Shown: positions 26,468-35,296 of the stretch, one piece after another
Layout: every line of letters starts with the position of its first letter
Numbering within the stretch: the stretch's first letter is position 1
NCBI GenBank assembly: GCA_023388495.1
Contig: JAEWGC010000028.1
Span: 124,001-188,000, forward strand
From: Bacillota bacterium
GTDB taxonomy: Bacteria > Bacillota > Clostridia > Tissierellales > Tissierellaceae
Length of the DNA stretch: 64,000 nucleotides
Direction: 5' to 3'
Notes under the pieces: model-generated
Told to the model about the DNA's origin: nothing
What the model saw: only the letters and a program-made list of their open reading frames with translations
Databases searched by the model: none
Program-made: the position numbers and the translations under genes

Positions 26468-26803
26468 ATGGAAATATCACCAATTAATAATATTATAGAT
26501 ACAAACAGAGATCCTTCTTTGGTTCAGAAAAAGATGGAGAACCTAAAGGAAACCAAAGATGATAAAAAATTAATGGATGTATGTCGTGAATTTGAAAGTA
26601 TATTTGTCCAGATGATGTTAAAGGAGATGAAAAAAACTGTCCCTGAGGATGGTTTCGTAGAAAAATCTCAAGGAACTCGTATATTCGAAGAAATGCATCT
26701 GGAGGAATTATCTAAGGAAATGACTAAAGGTGATAATAGTATAGGAATAGCTAAGATGCTATATGAGCAGTTTAAGACTACTAATCTTAAGAAAAATTAC
26801 TAA
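26468..26803 (+). CDS. Rod-binding protein, FlgJ N-terminal-domain type
   Basis: A 111-residue protein with the rod-binding domain of FlgJ: CREFESIFVQMMLKEM (about residues 38-53) and GTRIFEEMHLEELSKEM (about 71-87). It has no glucosaminidase domain, as is common for stand-alone rod-binding proteins in Firmicutes. In the family it serves as a rod assembly cap or scaffold. GAGGTGA precedes the ATG, 12 nt after flhP. Confidence 0.88.
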   Translation: MEISPINNIIDTNRDPSLVQKKMENLKETKDDKKLMDVCREFESIFVQMMLKEMKKTVPEDGFVEKSQGTRIFEEMHLEELSKEMTKGDNSIGIAKMLYEQFKTTNLKKNY

Positions 26804-26950
26804 TTATTGATTGCTAATTGTGAATTATGAATGGAAAGATTAAGAGATTAAAGAAAAAAGATCCTTTGTTATGCTTAGGCAGCTTGTCATCCTGAGCAAA
26901 GCGAAGGATCTTTTTAATTCAACATTCAACATTCACAATTCACAATTATA
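26804..26950. repeat. Hairpin-forming intergenic repeat element
   Basis: Nested inverted repeats fill the convergent gap. The outer arms are AATTGTGAATTATGAAT-like on the left and ATTCACAATTCACAATTA on the right. An inner 12-bp arm AAAAAGATCCTT (26855-26866) pairs with AAGGATCTTTTT (26904-26915). The core contains GTCATCCTGAGC, a word familiar from dispersed bacterial palindromic repeats. It encodes no protein and looks like a MITE or BIME-type element. Confidence 0.7.
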
Positions 26951-26979
26951 AAAGTTAAGCCTTAAGGCTTAACTTTTAT
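26948..26979 (-). terminator. Perfect palindromic terminator of the glycosidase gene
   Basis: Two 16-nt arms, ATAAAAGTTAAGCCTT and its exact complement, meet without a loop sequence and overlap the stop of the minus-strand gene. The palindrome can also stop plus-strand transcripts from the flagellar side. Confidence 0.65.
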
Positions 26980-29835
26980 GGTTGGTTTTTCAAATAATGG
27001 TGTAATTTCATAAGTCACATCTGAGCCATTTACCACGAATTCTACAACAGATAGATTATAAATATCTTCTGGTTTTTGTAAAGGATTAGTATTTAATCCT
27101 ATATATCTTATTCCGTCTTTTAAGTTTGAGGTATTTGTTGTACTACCTTCTTGTACAACAAATATATTCTTGCCTTTTTCGTGAGCTTCAACTAAATGCT
27201 TATGAAGTAGATCGGCTTCCAAAGGATCTGTAAATCCATTTGGACCAAATACAGGAGTAGATAAGAAAATCACAATATTATTTTCTACTCTATTGGCTAA
27301 GTCTGATTTTAGTTTATTCCATTGCTCAGCATTAGTAGCCCTAATACCTTTTTTTCCAGTATTCACATTTATAAAGATAACATCCTTATGTTTATTTTTC
27401 ACGTAATTACTAGAAGCATCAATTCTAGCATAATTGGTTAATCCCTTTGCAAATTCTTTCGATACTCCATTAAAGAACACAGATATTTTATGTTTGTTTA
27501 CTATAGATTTAACCTTAGATGCTGCATCATACTTAACTAACTCGTTTAATCCCTTTGGTTCCTTTAAAACAACAAAGGAGAAACCTTCTTTTTTCTTATC
27601 AATGGCAGCTTTAGTGTTTTTGCTATCCTTTAAAGTGCTTGGAGTAGGCATTACGATATTACCTAGCTTAGGAGCATAGAAGGCTGTTAGGCCATCAAAT
27701 AATAGTTCACCAGATTGTTTCTTTAAGCTATCTGTTTCAACAGGATAGATTTTTTCTAAGGATATAGGATAAGAAATATTTGTTGGTATATTAGTAGTTA
27801 TAAACTGCCATCCAGTCCAATCAATTGTTTTTGCGAAGTCAATTGTGTGTGAATTACCGTTACTATCCTTTATGGTTCCTCTCACCCAACTACCGCTATT
27901 ATCCCCATTGATCCATAGTCCCAATTTTTTGGGCGTACCTTCAATAGGTAGTCCAACATTTTCACCATTCATTAGGGTTAGATATGCTGCCCTAGTATTT
28001 TCTCCTTGTGAAAAATCATATTTCAAAGATACAGATGAATTTCCTTCTTTTGCATCATTACTAAGATTTATTTCTCCTGTAACGTTATCAGGATATGAAG
28101 CAAATTTCATATTATCTAGGGATTCAAATTTTTCTATTAATTTACCATCACTACCTACGGTTACTATTATATTTTTAAGTCCTTCATCTAACTTAGCCGT
28201 AAGAACACCTGCTGCAGATTTATCAGCACTATGGAATACTCCATTTACTACTGTACCTATATTATTAATTGTTGAAAAAATTATATCTTCAGGATAAATT
28301 TTAGCTTGATAACCGTTTTTATCCTTGCCTAGGAATGTTGGCAATGTCTTTTCACTGTTTATATCAATATTAAAATCAGATAGATTAGCAGTTAATTCCT
28401 TTACATTACCTAATATATTAATATCTATGGAACCAACTATATTATCATATTGAGCAGTGATTTTTGTCTTTCCTTGTGATAGAGCTTTAAATACATTACC
28501 ATCTATTTCTCCATTTGCTCCTTCTTGAGTAAATACGACCTTAGATTCATCTAGAGTTACAGGATTGTGATACTGATCATATCCTTTTACTGTAAATCTT
28601 CTTCTAGTATTCACAAACATACTAGTATCATCTGTTGATACCTTAATATAGGATAGCTCTCCTAGAGGAGCATTAGAAAATACTCCTACACCATTAACTA
28701 CAAGTCTTTCCGTACCTTCAGAAGGTTTATTTACAATAGTTGCCTTCTTTTCATCTATAGGCTTTATGGCCATAACAGTTGAGCCGCCGCCATCTAAATT
28801 AAGTCCGTCATATGCTCCAAGTTGTTTAAGTATTGCTCCAAGCATCTCTTGGGAAACTCCTTTAAATGAAACATCCCTACCATCTATAGTTACTAAAATT
28901 AATTCAGTACCTTCCTTATTGATTCCGATTCCAGTTCTAGGAGCATCACCAGGTGAGCTTAAATCAGGCTTCCTTAGTTCCCCCTTTTCAAGGACAAAGC
29001 TTCCTCCTCCTATAGAAAACTTAATATCATTTATATCTGGAGTACTAGATATATTAAGCTCTAAGACATCACCTACAGCAAGTTTTTGTAGGTATTGACT
29101 GTGTGGATTCCTTGCAATTAGTACATATCCATTTTCAGGAATGTTTACAGCTTCTTTACCAACTCTTACATCTGTAACTACATCATTCTCCACTACAACC
29201 TCTACTAAATCATTATGGAACTTAGTACCAATGGATTTAGGTCCCCAATGCTTATTTAAAAGAGTTACAAAATCAAACTGTGTAGCCACATTATTTATTG
29301 CATGTATACTTATAGTTTGTCCTGTTGTAAGATTCTTAGCCTCCATCTTTCTTTGGAAGTAATCTATCTTAGCATTATTTAAAAAGTCTATAAAGATACT
29401 AGGAAGAAAAGATTGTACATCATTTCTACTGGAACTTAAAACCTCACTATTTTCAATCAATGCGCCTAATGATGATGGTAGGGGACTATAGTTGAAGAAG
29501 TCTCCATTTATTCCAGCCACTGCATTATGTTTCTCTACCATAGAACTAACCTTATCTCTATTTGGTATACCAGTAGGATTTACTAATCCCTTTATTTCTG
29601 TATGTGGATCCAATAGATTTATTCTAAGAACATTTATATTCCACCATCCAGAGGTAGTAAATCTTCTTATACTCTCATGGACCACCCCAGAAGAAACATT
29701 ATTTTTTTCAACATTCTCATATATGGTATATGGTATATTCACAGTAATTTTACTTGCTAAAACTGGTCCCGTAGACGTAAAGATAGTTGTAGCAGCTAGT
29801 ATTGAAACAAAGACCTTCTTAAATCTAATTTTCAT
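26962..29835 (-). CDS. Secreted phosphodiester glycosidase (NAGPA-domain) family protein
   Basis: A 957-residue exported protein with a signal peptide (about residues 1-27, ending VLASK). Residues of about 60-390 form the NAGPA domain of uncovering-enzyme-type phosphodiester glycosidases: GINGDFFNY, GIGINKEGTELILVTIDGR and the hallmark GLNLDGGGSTVMAI. After it come Ig-like/Big-type regions (about 400-570), a beta-rich carbohydrate-binding-like region (about 580-720) and a C-terminal part with IVIFLSTPVFGP that resembles a phosphoesterase fold. A cell-wall or teichoic-acid substrate is likely but not shown. The ribosome site is GAGGTGAGG. It lies alone against the flagellar genes. Confidence 0.85.
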   Translation of the reverse strand: MKIRFKKVFVSILAATTIFTSTGPVLASKITVNIPYTIYENVEKNNVSSGVVHESIRRFTTSGWWNINVLRINLLDPHTEIKGLVNPTGIPNRDKVSSMVEKHNAVAGINGDFFNYSPLPSSLGALIENSEVLSSSRNDVQSFLPSIFIDFLNNAKIDYFQRKMEAKNLTTGQTISIHAINNVATQFDFVTLLNKHWGPKSIGTKFHNDLVEVVVENDVVTDVRVGKEAVNIPENGYVLIARNPHSQYLQKLAVGDVLELNISSTPDINDIKFSIGGGSFVLEKGELRKPDLSSPGDAPRTGIGINKEGTELILVTIDGRDVSFKGVSQEMLGAILKQLGAYDGLNLDGGGSTVMAIKPIDEKKATIVNKPSEGTERLVVNGVGVFSNAPLGELSYIKVSTDDTSMFVNTRRRFTVKGYDQYHNPVTLDESKVVFTQEGANGEIDGNVFKALSQGKTKITAQYDNIVGSIDINILGNVKELTANLSDFNIDINSEKTLPTFLGKDKNGYQAKIYPEDIIFSTINNIGTVVNGVFHSADKSAAGVLTAKLDEGLKNIIVTVGSDGKLIEKFESLDNMKFASYPDNVTGEINLSNDAKEGNSSVSLKYDFSQGENTRAAYLTLMNGENVGLPIEGTPKKLGLWINGDNSGSWVRGTIKDSNGNSHTIDFAKTIDWTGWQFITTNIPTNISYPISLEKIYPVETDSLKKQSGELLFDGLTAFYAPKLGNIVMPTPSTLKDSKNTKAAIDKKKEGFSFVVLKEPKGLNELVKYDAASKVKSIVNKHKISVFFNGVSKEFAKGLTNYARIDASSNYVKNKHKDVIFINVNTGKKGIRATNAEQWNKLKSDLANRVENNIVIFLSTPVFGPNGFTDPLEADLLHKHLVEAHEKGKNIFVVQEGSTTNTSNLKDGIRYIGLNTNPLQKPEDIYNLSVVEFVVNGSDVTYEITPLFEKPTIKVKP

Positions 29836-30042
29836 AACCTCACCTCTTATATTTTGTGTAATTATCTGGTAAAAGGATTTAATACTACCTTTTTTACCTA
29901 TGATTGCTTGTACATTCTATTATATAATCTAAATATTTCAATTGGGTTACAAAGGTATTACAAGTTAAAGGCAATGAATAGTGAATAGTAAATAGTAAAT
30001 AGTGAAAAATAGTAGTTTCGAATTCATTTGAAGGTTACAAAA

Positions 30043-30077
30043 AATAAAAAAGGACTAAACTTTCGTTTAATCCTTTA
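30043..30077 (-). terminator. Terminator of tRNA-Pro
   Basis: Read on the minus strand, AAAGGATTAAAC pairs with GTTTAGTCCTTT around a GAAA loop, followed by a T-rich run. It begins just past the tRNA 3' end. Confidence 0.8.
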
Positions 30078-30082
30078 ATTAA

Positions 30083-30159
30083 TGGTCGGGGTGAGAGGAT
30101 TTGAACCCCCGGCCCCATGGTCCCAAACCACGTGCGCTACCAAACTGCGCTACACCCCG
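30083..30159 (-). tRNA. tRNA-Pro (anticodon UGG)
   Basis: A 77-nt cloverleaf on the minus strand: acceptor stem CGGGGTG / CACCCCG, discriminator A and an encoded CCA end. The anticodon loop TTTGGGA carries TGG, and the T arm has GGTTCAAATCC. The anticodon stem CGTGG / CCATG allows a G-U pair. Confidence 0.97.
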
Positions 30160-30205
30160 ATATTTACTTGCTTGTGGCTGAAGTTGTTGTCTCATCCACT
30201 CGACT

Positions 30206-30234
30206 ATTATAGTATACGATGGATTGGATCAAAA
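30206..30234 (-). promoter_or_regulatory. Promoter of tRNA-Pro
   Basis: On the minus strand TTTTGA and TATAAT are separated by 17 nt, and the -10 element lies about 45 nt upstream of the tRNA 5' end. The -10 is perfect and the -35 weak. The region from here to about 30490 is AT-rich and shows no further gene or signal. Confidence 0.5.
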
Positions 30235-30490
30235 TGCAATAGGTTATTTAAAGATAAATTAGATGATAATAGGGCTAAAATATGATTGAAGTTAATATAG
30301 GGGACTAATTTGAAGGATATCTAAATAAATCTTTAAATATCTACAAATTTCATATAAAAAAGTGAAAAAGTTTTAAAGTTGTTTTCGAAAACAGTTTATT
30401 TAAACTCTTAATTAGGAAAATTTAGTTTCCAATTTTGCTGTTATATATAAAATTTGGATATAATAATAAGAAGAATTAATATTATAATTA

Positions 30491-30519
30491 TTGACTAGCA
30501 TTTTTCACTATGGTAGAAT
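30491..30519 (+). promoter_or_regulatory. Sigma-A promoter of metK
   Basis: TTGACT (30491-30496), a 17-nt spacer and TAGAAT (30514-30519), about 25 nt before the SAM aptamer. Confidence 0.75.
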
Positions 30520-30542
30520 GTTTGTTAGATAAAAACAAAATA

Positions 30543-30656
30543 GTTCCTTATCAAGAGAGGTGGAGGGTATGGGCCCAATGAAACCCAGCAACCAGTATTT
30601 ATACAAGGTGCTAATTCCCACAGAACTATGTTCTGAGAGATGAGGTAAAGCGAATG
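30543..30656 (+). promoter_or_regulatory. SAM-I (S-box) riboswitch
   Basis: The S-box blocks are all present in order: CTTATCAAGAGAGGTGGAGGG, CCCAATGAAACCCAGCAACC, AAGGTGCTAATTCCCACAG and GAGAGATGAGG closing stem P1. It controls metK by S-adenosylmethionine through the terminator that follows. Confidence 0.96.
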
Positions 30657-30661
30657 CTAGG

Positions 30662-30688
30662 ACCTTCTCTTGAGAAGGTTTTAATTAT
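30662..30688 (+). terminator. SAM-riboswitch terminator
   Basis: ACCTTCTC / GAGAAGGT hairpin with a short loop and a following TTTTAATTATT, located just before the metK ribosome site TAGGAGG. Confidence 0.85.
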
Positions 30689-30705
30689 TATTAGGAGGAA
30701 AACAG

Positions 30706-31878
30706 ATGAAAAAATGGTTATTTACTTCTGAATCAGTTACAGAAGGACATCCAGACAAGGTATGCGATCAAATATCTGATTCCATATTGGATGCAATACT
30801 TGAAAAGGACCCAAATGCAAGGGTTGCATGTGAGACAACTGTGACAACAGGAATGGTACTTGTAGTAGGTGAGATCACTACAAATTGCTATGTTGATATA
30901 CCTAAGATTGCAAGAGAGACTATAGAAGAAATAGGATATACAAGAGCAAAATACGGATTTGACTCAGATACATGTGCTGTACTTACTTCCATAAGTGAGC
31001 AGTCAGGAGATATAGCTATGGGAGTAGATAAAGCTCTAGAGCAAAAAAATAATTCTGATGATGAATTAGATTTAATAGGTGCAGGAGACCAAGGGATGAT
31101 GTTTGGTTATGCATGCAATGAGACTAAAGAATTAATGCCATTACCTATATCATTAGCTCATAAACTAGCTAAAAGATTATCAGATGTAAGAAAAAATGGT
31201 ACATTAGAATATCTAAGACCAGATGGTAAAACTCAAGTAACAGTAGAATACCATGATAATAAGCCAGTAAGAATAGAAAATATTGTAGTATCTACTCAAC
31301 ATAGTCCAGATGTTGAATTGGAGACAATAAGAAAAGATATAATAGAACATGTAGTAATACCAATAATACCACAAGAATTCTTAGATGAAAATACAAAATA
31401 CTATGTAAACCCTACAGGTAGATTTGTAATAGGTGGTCCTATGGGAGACGCAGGATTAACTGGAAGAAAAATAATAGTAGATACCTATGGTGGATATGGA
31501 AGACATGGTGGAGGAGCATTCTCAGGAAAAGATCCAACAAAGGTAGATAGATCAGCTGCCTATGCAGCAAGATATGTAGCGAAAAATATAGTAGCTGCAG
31601 GATTAGCAGATAAATGTGAAGTAGGATTAGCCTATGCCATAGGTGTAGCGAGACCATTATCTATTTATGTAGATACTTTTGGAACTGGAAAAAAATCCGA
31701 TGTGGAAATTCAAGAATTAATCCGTAAACATTTTGATCTTAGACCAGCAGCTATTATTAGAGACTTAGACTTAAGAAGACCAATATATAAACAATTAGCT
31801 GCCTATGGACATATGGGTAGAGAAGATTTAAACCTACCATGGGAAAAAACAGATAAGGCTGAATTATTGAGAGGATAA
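30706..31878 (+). CDS. metK: S-adenosylmethionine synthetase
   Basis: Makes S-adenosylmethionine from methionine and ATP. It has 390 residues. N-terminal FTSESVTEGHPDKVCDQISD contains the ATP-binding His and Asp; GAGDQGMMFGYACNET (about residues 119-134) and GGGAFSGKDPTKVDRSAAY (about 270-288) are the two family signatures. TAGGAGG lies 8 nt before ATG. Regulation by the S-box leader is direct feedback by its product. It is complete and ends inside a hairpin terminator. Confidence 0.98.
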   Translation: MKKWLFTSESVTEGHPDKVCDQISDSILDAILEKDPNARVACETTVTTGMVLVVGEITTNCYVDIPKIARETIEEIGYTRAKYGFDSDTCAVLTSISEQSGDIAMGVDKALEQKNNSDDELDLIGAGDQGMMFGYACNETKELMPLPISLAHKLAKRLSDVRKNGTLEYLRPDGKTQVTVEYHDNKPVRIENIVVSTQHSPDVELETIRKDIIEHVVIPIIPQEFLDENTKYYVNPTGRFVIGGPMGDAGLTGRKIIVDTYGGYGRHGGGAFSGKDPTKVDRSAAYAARYVAKNIVAAGLADKCEVGLAYAIGVARPLSIYVDTFGTGKKSDVEIQELIRKHFDLRPAAIIRDLDLRRPIYKQLAAYGHMGREDLNLPWEKTDKAELLRG

Positions 31879-31895
31879 TCCTCTCAATAATTTTC
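31862..31895 (+). terminator. Terminator after metK
   Basis: A perfect 14-bp stem AATTATTGAGAGGA / TCCTCTCAATAATT with a short loop and following TTTTCT. It includes the last metK codons. Confidence 0.85.
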
Positions 31896-31923
31896 TAAGT
31901 TGATAACAGGGGTGAAAGGAAAG

Positions 31924-34146
31924 ATGATTCTAGAGGGTGTAATAGAGGAAATAAGATTCAGAAACGAATCCAATGGCTATACAGTTGCAAAACTAAATAC
32001 ATCTGATGGGCCAGTTACAATAGTAGGTAATACTCCCTTTATAAATTTAGAGGAAACCGTCAAAGTGGAGGGAGAATGGATTTATCATCCTACATATGGA
32101 GAGCAATTAGCTTTTACAAGTATTTCAACAGTAGTACCATCTACACTAAAAGGAATAGAAAACTACCTTTCATCTGGTTTAATTCCTCATATTGGTCCCA
32201 AGACGGCAAAAAAAATAGTTGAAAGATTTGGCCTGGAATCATTAGAAATCATACAATATAATCCTGAGAGGCTAAAGGAAATTGGAGGTATAGGTGAGAA
32301 AAAGCTTGAGATAATAGTAGAGGCCTATGCTGAACAAAGAGAGCTTAGAGATATAATGGTATTTCTACAGCAATATGGGATTACAGTTAATTATGGTATA
32401 AAGATATATAAAAAGTATGGGAAAGATACAATAAATATTATAAGTGAAAATCCTTATAGATTATCTGAAGATGTTTACGGTATAGGATTTAAAACTGCTG
32501 ATAAAATAGCATCAAAAATGGGTATAAACAAAGAGTCACCCTATAGAGTAGAAGCTGGAATTAAATATATCATGATGGAGTTTGCAGGGAATGGGCATTG
32601 TTACGTACCTAAAAAAGAATTAATATTAAATAGCTCTAATCTATTAGAAGCAGGCGAAGATTTAATAGAAGAAGGCATAAGAAATCTAGGCCTTAGGGGA
32701 AATGTCCATTTGATTCCGGATGGTGAAGATACCCTCGTTTATTATACACCATTTCACATGGCAGAAAACAACGTTAGTAGAAAGCTTGTAGAGTTATCTC
32801 AGGTTCAACTAGAAGAGTTAGAAGTAGATGTGGAAAAGGAAATAAAGAAAATAGAGGAAGAAGAAAATATTCAATTTGCCAAAAAGCAAATACTAGCCAT
32901 AAAGGAATCCTTAGAAAATGGCTTAGTAGTTATTACTGGAGGACCGGGTACAGGGAAAACTACTACCATAAATGCCATAATAAAAATTTGTGAGGATTTG
33001 AATCTATCAGTAATCCTTGCAGCACCAACAGGAAGAGCGGCTAAAAGAATGACCGAAACTACAGGAAGAGAAGCAAAGACCATACATAGATTGTTGGAAT
33101 ATTCCTTTATGGAAGAAGAATCTATGGCATTTGGCAAAGATGAAGACAGCCCCATAGATGTGGATTTAATAATCATAGACGAATCCTCTATGATAGATAT
33201 TTTACTTATGAATTCACTACTAAAGGCCTTAAAGGTAGGGACCCGTGTAGTATTAGTAGGAGATATAGATCAATTACCATCAGTAGGTGCTGGAAATGTA
33301 CTAAAAGATATTATTGAGTCAGGAGTAATAAAGGTTGTAAAATTAGACGAAATATTTAGACAGTCAGAAGAGAGTATGATAATAGTCAATGCCCACAGAA
33401 TAAACAAGGGTGAAGAACCTATTTTAAATGCAAAGGACAAGGATTTCTTTTTCCTGACAAGAAATAGTAGTAGTGGAATACTAGATACAATATTAGAACT
33501 TTGTCTTGAGAGACTCCCTACATTTTATGGAGTAGATAAAGTAAGAGATATTCAAGTCCTAACTCCTATGAAGAAAGGTGATGTAGGTATCAATTCCTTA
33601 AATAAACATTTGCAGTCCGTCTTAAATCCTAATGATAAGTCTAAAGCGGAAAAGCAAATGGGAGATGATATCTTTAGAGTAGGGGACAAAGTAATGCAAA
33701 TAAAAAACAATTATACAACTGAATGGAAGATAATAAGAGATGGCATAGAAGTAGAAGAGGGTGAAGGGGTATTCAATGGAGACTTTGGTTTCATCACAGA
33801 TATAGATGAAGAAGATAGGACTATGAAAGTCTTATTTGATGATGATAAGGAAGTGGAGTACGAATTCAATCAATTAGATGAATTGAAACTAGCCTATGCT
33901 ACAACAGTGCATAAATCACAAGGATCAGAATTTCCAGTGGTAGTGATGCCCATTAGCTGGGGACCACCAATGCTCCTAACTCGTAACCTATTATATACGG
34001 CAATTACAAGAGCTAAAAATTTAGTTGTATTAGTAGGAGAAGAAAAATATTTATCTATGATGATAAAGAACAATAGAATAACAAAGAGGTATTCAGCTTT
34101 AGATAAAAAGATTAGAAGTTATATGTCAATTTTCATGGGGGGATAA
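31924..34146 (+). CDS. recD2: RecD2-family DNA helicase
   Basis: A 740-residue superfamily 1B 5'-3' helicase of the RecD2/YrrC type found without RecBC partners. The N-terminal OB-like and helix-hairpin-helix region (IPHIGPKTAKKIVERFG, IGGIGEKKLEII, VYGIGFKTADKIA) precedes the motor. Walker A GGPGTGKTT is at about residues 339-347; motif II is LIIIDESSMID, and the C-terminal motif VI region is LLYTAITRAKNLV. I start it at ATG 31924 behind AGGGGTGAAAGGA; the TTG at 31900 lacks a ribosome site. It is probably in an operon with comFC (2 nt gap). Confidence 0.95.
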   Translation: MILEGVIEEIRFRNESNGYTVAKLNTSDGPVTIVGNTPFINLEETVKVEGEWIYHPTYGEQLAFTSISTVVPSTLKGIENYLSSGLIPHIGPKTAKKIVERFGLESLEIIQYNPERLKEIGGIGEKKLEIIVEAYAEQRELRDIMVFLQQYGITVNYGIKIYKKYGKDTINIISENPYRLSEDVYGIGFKTADKIASKMGINKESPYRVEAGIKYIMMEFAGNGHCYVPKKELILNSSNLLEAGEDLIEEGIRNLGLRGNVHLIPDGEDTLVYYTPFHMAENNVSRKLVELSQVQLEELEVDVEKEIKKIEEEENIQFAKKQILAIKESLENGLVVITGGPGTGKTTTINAIIKICEDLNLSVILAAPTGRAAKRMTETTGREAKTIHRLLEYSFMEEESMAFGKDEDSPIDVDLIIIDESSMIDILLMNSLLKALKVGTRVVLVGDIDQLPSVGAGNVLKDIIESGVIKVVKLDEIFRQSEESMIIVNAHRINKGEEPILNAKDKDFFFLTRNSSSGILDTILELCLERLPTFYGVDKVRDIQVLTPMKKGDVGINSLNKHLQSVLNPNDKSKAEKQMGDDIFRVGDKVMQIKNNYTTEWKIIRDGIEVEEGEGVFNGDFGFITDIDEEDRTMKVLFDDDKEVEYEFNQLDELKLAYATTVHKSQGSEFPVVVMPISWGPPMLLTRNLLYTAITRAKNLVVLVGEEKYLSMMIKNNRITKRYSALDKKIRSYMSIFMGG

Positions 34147-34148
34147 AA

Positions 34149-34808
34149 TTGTTTCAGGCCTTAAACAATCTACTTTTTCCAAAAAAACATATTTGTCTTT
34201 TTTGTAGAGAAAAAAATGGAAGTATCAATGGATATATATGTAAGGATTGTTATGAAAATCTAGAAGTATTAGATAAGGAAATAAATATAGATTCTCCATA
34301 TATTAAAAAAGCTTATTATTCCCTTTCCTATAATAGATTTATTAGGGAAAAGGTAAAGGATTATAAATATAATGGAAAGAATTATTTATGTAAGCCCTTT
34401 GGAGAAATTATGTTAAGAACAATTAAGAATAAAGAAATAGATAAAGATATAGATGTAATTCTATATGTCCCAACCCACAGAAGAAAAGAAGCTCTAAGAG
34501 GCTATAATCAAGCTGAGATATTGGCAGATTACATATCAAAGGTCTTAGGTAAACCTTTATTAAAGAATAACTTAGTAAAGATTAGATGGACAAAGGAGCA
34601 GAGCCATTCAAATAAAATTGATAGGATAATAAATTTAAAAGACTCCTTTAGAATAAAGCAGCCAAATGAAATAGAAGGTAAAAAGATACTTTTAATAGAT
34701 GATATCGTAACAACAGGAGTAACCATGGAGGAATGTAGTAGAGTAATTATAAATAGCGGTGCTAATAAGGTAATAGGATTAGCACTTACATCAAGTAAAG
34801 ATAATTGA
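34149..34808 (+). CDS. comFC: ComFC-family phosphoribosyltransferase-like protein
   Basis: A 219-residue protein. An N-terminal zinc-finger-like pair CLFC...CKDC (residues 16-38) is followed by a double-zinc-ribbon linker and a PRTase fold with the PRPP loop ILLIDDIVTTGVTM (about residues 180-193). ComFC proteins take part in DNA uptake or recombination during natural transformation; their chemistry is not settled. The start is TTG after GGGGGGAT. It lies 2 nt after recD2 and just before yvyF, the arrangement of the comF-yvyF-flgM region of Bacillus. Confidence 0.9.
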   Translation: MFQALNNLLFPKKHICLFCREKNGSINGYICKDCYENLEVLDKEINIDSPYIKKAYYSLSYNRFIREKVKDYKYNGKNYLCKPFGEIMLRTIKNKEIDKDIDVILYVPTHRRKEALRGYNQAEILADYISKVLGKPLLKNNLVKIRWTKEQSHSNKIDRIINLKDSFRIKQPNEIEGKKILLIDDIVTTGVTMEECSRVIINSGANKVIGLALTSSKDN

Positions 34809-34821
34809 GAGGTGTGAGATA

Positions 34822-35232
34822 ATGAATGTAAGAAATTGTACTCGATGTGGAAAAATCTATAATTATGATGGCTTTAAGGTCTGTCCTACCTGTAGAAAAG
34901 ATGACGAAAAAGATTTTCAAAAGGTAAAGGAATACCTATACGAAAATCCAGGAGCAAATATCCCGGAGGTTAGCGAAGCCACAGAGGTAGATGCAAAGAA
35001 GATAATTGATTTTCTGAGGGCAGGAAGACTTGAGATAGCAGATGATAGCAATCTAATACTAGAATGTGAAAACTGTGGAACCAGTATTAGAACAGGAAGA
35101 TTTTGCGATAAATGTGCATCTGGACTTCAAAGAGAACTAGGACAAGTTTTAAATACTGCAAAGCCACAAAATCCATATGAAAAAAGAGAAGAAAAGTTTA
35201 GAGTAATAGATAGATATGGAAAAAGAAAATAA
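34822..35232 (+). CDS. yvyF: Flagellar operon protein YvyF (TIGR03826 type)
   Basis: A 136-residue protein with an N-terminal zinc ribbon (CTRCGKIY...CPTC, residues 6-26), a winged-helix-like middle (residues 33-75) and a second Cys pair (CENCG...CDKC). This is the family between comF and flgM in Firmicutes; its exact role is unknown, and a regulatory role in flagellar gene expression is suspected. GAGGTGTGAG precedes the ATG. A shorter relative is at 58478-58795. Confidence 0.88.
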   Translation: MNVRNCTRCGKIYNYDGFKVCPTCRKDDEKDFQKVKEYLYENPGANIPEVSEATEVDAKKIIDFLRAGRLEIADDSNLILECENCGTSIRTGRFCDKCASGLQRELGQVLNTAKPQNPYEKREEKFRVIDRYGKRK

Positions 35233-35237
35233 AACAC

Positions 35238-35264
35238 TAAAGAAACACCCCATCTTACCGATAA
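35238..35264 (+). promoter_or_regulatory. Sigma-D promoter of the flgM operon
   Basis: TAAA (35238-35241), 16-nt spacer, CCGATAA (35258-35264). The spacer is at the same time the left arm of the terminator hairpin at 35243-35296. Transcripts from this promoter should start near 35271, past that arm. Confidence 0.88.
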
Positions 35265-35296
35265 TAATAATGAAAAGATAAGTGGGGTGTTTTTTT
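35243..35296 (+). terminator. Terminator hairpin whose right arm carries the flgM ribosome site
   Basis: AAACACCCC...ATCTTA (35243-35257) pairs with TAAG...TGGGGTGTTT (35279-35292) with one bulge, followed by seven T residues ending at the flgM ATG. The GGGGTG in the right arm is the only plausible flgM ribosome site. Read-through RNA from comFC-yvyF should form the hairpin; RNA started at the internal sigma-D promoter cannot. Confidence 0.8.

Noticed and set aside
30082..30285. A 67-codon plus-strand reading frame opening with a VGVRGFEPP-type peptide
   Set aside because: It is the antisense of tRNA-Pro, a well-known source of spurious proteins, and it has no ribosome site.
31439..31657. 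Minus-strand frame within metK
   Set aside because: A low-complexity His/Leu-rich shadow of the metK coding strand without a ribosome site.
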